Made by a program: the position numbers and the translations under genes. A stretch of 64,000 nt of DNA from Thalassococcus profundi. Its GTDB lineage: Bacteria > Pseudomonadota > Alphaproteobacteria > Rhodobacterales > Rhodobacteraceae. The stretch lies in the NCBI RefSeq assembly GCF_003344785.1, contig NZ_QPMK01000007.1, positions 106,210-170,209 on the forward strand, given 5' to 3'. Below are positions 62,691-64,000 of this stretch, one piece after another (the stretch's first letter is position 1; each line of letters begins with the position of its first letter). The notes beneath the pieces are model-generated. The model searched no databases and was not told the origin of the DNA. It saw nothing but the letters and a program-made list of their open reading frames with translations.

Positions 62691-64000
62691 GCGTAGGTGA
62701 CACCGATCCGACCGCCAACTTGCTGGCGATCAAACCCGTATGTGACACCGGCGTCAAGCTGCGTGTTCCCGTTGATCCGGTACCCCATGCTGACGGCCAT
62801 GGCGCTGGAGCCTTCGAAGGCGCCCAGGCTGGACGACACGGCAAAGGTCTTGTCGGCCGGAACGTAGGGCGTCGACAGGGCCATCGCCATGGCGATACCT
62901 TCCTTGTTGGACTGGATGCGGTCGCGGTTCTCGCTGATCGCGTCCTCGTTCCGGCTGATCGCGGCCTGGTTCGCGGCGACGCCCCGGTCCAGAGCGCCCA
63001 GCGTGCCGGATGCACCGTAGTTCACCGCCAGGTTGCCGTCCGCGTCGGAGGTCACGAAGCCCACACCGCCGGTCTGGGCCGCTTCGCTTTCCGCCGATCC
63101 GATCCCCGCGAAGGTATAGGTGTTCTGGGCGTTGCCGACCGAGACCTGGTTCGCGCGGGTGGCCGTGGCGCCGTTGCCGATGGCCACGGAGTTGGCCGCG
63201 GTGGCCGAGGCGAGGTTGCCGAAGGACAGCGACCGGTTGCCCGATGCCGTTGCCCCCTCACCGACCGCCGTGGAGCGGATGCCCGTGGCGCTGGCAAGAT
63301 GGCCAAAGGCCTGTGCCCGTTCCGCCGTGGCCATCGACTGCCAGCCGACCGCCGTGGCGCCCGGACCCATGGCCACCGACTCGCCGCCCAGGGCGGTGGT
63401 CGACGGACCTTCGGCGACGGAGGTGTCACCGAGGGCGATGGCGTCGATACCGTTGGCAATGGCTTCGTTGCCGATGGCGGTCGCGTTGTCCGACTGCGCA
63501 TCGGCATTTTCACCCACGGCAAGGCTGCGGACCCCCTGCGCCGTGGCAAGGTGACCGAAAGCCTGTGCGCGCTCTGCGGTGGCAGCGGACTGCCAGCCGA
63601 TGGCCGTGCTGCCCGGACCGTTGGTCACCGACTCGCCGCCGACGGAAGTGGTCGAGGGCCCGGTGGCCGAGGCGGTGTCGCCGATGGCGAGCGCGTCGGT
63701 GCCGTTGGCGATGGCCTCGTTGCCGATGGCGGTGGAGAGATCGCTTTGCGCGTCCGCGTTCTCACCGATGGCCATCGAGCGGACCCCCTGTGCCGTTGCG
63801 AGGTGCCCGAAGGCCTGCGCGCGCTCTGCTGTGGCAGCGGACTGCCAGCCGATGGCCGTGCTGCCCGGACCGTTGGTCACCGACTCGCCGCCCACGGAAG
63901 TGGTCGAGGGGCCGGTGGCCGAAGCGGTGTCGCCGATGGCCAGAGCATCGGTGCCGTTGGCGATGGCCTCGTTGCCGATGGCGGTCGACAGGTCGCTTTG
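62684..64000 (-). CDS. YadA-type trimeric autotransporter adhesin (5' partial)
   Basis: The frame is open to the right edge, so the signal peptide and N-terminal head are missing; at least 438 codons are present. The head has YadA/Hep_Hag repeats (AIGxxAxAxxxxSxAIG) organised in 84-residue tandem units. A short coiled-coil stalk (NEDAISENRDRIQSNKEGI) leads to a C-terminal four-strand membrane anchor (SSLGAFEGSSAMAVSMGYRI ... GGRIGVTYAW). Such proteins trimerise in the outer membrane and display an adhesive head. The C-terminal residue is Trp rather than the more common Phe. Confidence 0.9.
   Translation of the reverse strand, partial: QSDLSTAIGNEAIANGTDALAIGDTASATGPSTTSVGGESVTNGPGSTAIGWQSAATAERAQAFGHLATAQGVRSMAIGENADAQSDLSTAIGNEAIANGTDALAIGDTASATGPSTTSVGGESVTNGPGSTAIGWQSAATAERAQAFGHLATAQGVRSLAVGENADAQSDNATAIGNEAIANGIDAIALGDTSVAEGPSTTALGGESVAMGPGATAVGWQSMATAERAQAFGHLASATGIRSTAVGEGATASGNRSLSFGNLASATAANSVAIGNGATATRANQVSVGNAQNTYTFAGIGSAESEAAQTGGVGFVTSDADGNLAVNYGASGTLGALDRGVAANQAAISRNEDAISENRDRIQSNKEGIAMAMALSTPYVPADKTFAVSSSLGAFEGSSAMAVSMGYRINGNTQLDAGVTYGFDRQQVGGRIGVTYAW
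63389..64000 (-). repeat. 252-bp tandem repeats in the autotransporter head
   Basis: Units of 84 codons: 63641-63892 and 63389-63640, plus a partial unit from 63893 to the edge; the next stretch (63137-63388) is a diverged copy. The edge unit and the first full unit encode identical residues over the 36 shared codons despite several silent base differences. Confidence 0.9.

Overview
The window looks like chromosomal DNA of a marine alphaproteobacterium of the Rhodobacteraceae/Roseobacteraceae. Base composition is high-GC, genes lie tightly packed with many ATGA/GTGA overlaps, and the content is typical of that group: aa3-type oxidase subunit IV, DUF6173 and DUF6356 proteins, ETF-quinone oxidoreductase, phaA/phaB, and a reductive pyrimidine degradation locus. 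No plasmid, phage, rRNA, tRNA or CRISPR signature was seen.

Layout. 1-23102: the 3' 20 kb of a giant secreted RTX/cadherin-like protein (at least 6,674 codons, open at the left edge) carrying an internal serralysin-type metalloprotease, followed by its type I secretion ABC transporter and membrane fusion protein. 23105-23374: a ~270-bp element with 34-bp terminal inverted repeats (probable MITE) ending on the stop codon of a DUF6356 gene. 23371-26554: an Lrp-type regulator, a DUF6173 protein, cytochrome oxidase subunit IV, a lipoprotein and the AzlCD exporter. 26603-31176: a molybdenum cofactor operon (fdhD, a deaminase, mobA, mobB, a DUF429-like/MoeA fusion). 31294-39927: housekeeping genes including greA, ETF-QO, a TPR lipoprotein-like protein, ispE, a polyprenyl synthase and a tRNA-type methyltransferase. 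39976-41506: a hydrolase/ring-cleaving dioxygenase pair. 41659-44502: phaA, a patatin and phaB for polyhydroxybutyrate. 44624-46753: an EAL phosphodiesterase, rpsD and a DUF1127 protein.

46965-58410 is a pyrimidine catabolism region: preT, a GFA-type zinc protein, preA, the RutR-type repressor, beta-ureidopropionase, a small lipoprotein, dihydropyrimidinase, an AT-rich intruding gene with a HEPN-like motif, and a four-gene ABC importer. Two matching RutR-box-like palindromes lie upstream of preT and of the ureidopropionase gene, which suggests one regulon. 58587-64000 holds a PhnM-like amidohydrolase with a degraded metal site, a YcaQ-type protein, a LacI regulator, and a YadA-type trimeric autotransporter (open at the right edge) translationally coupled to a small secreted protein.

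Most noteworthy: the metalloprotease nested inside a split cadherin-like repeat of the giant protein, with the only cysteines I found in that protein just ahead of it; the MITE; and the AT-rich HEPN-like gene that appears to have replaced the start region of a pyrimidine-operon ABC gene.
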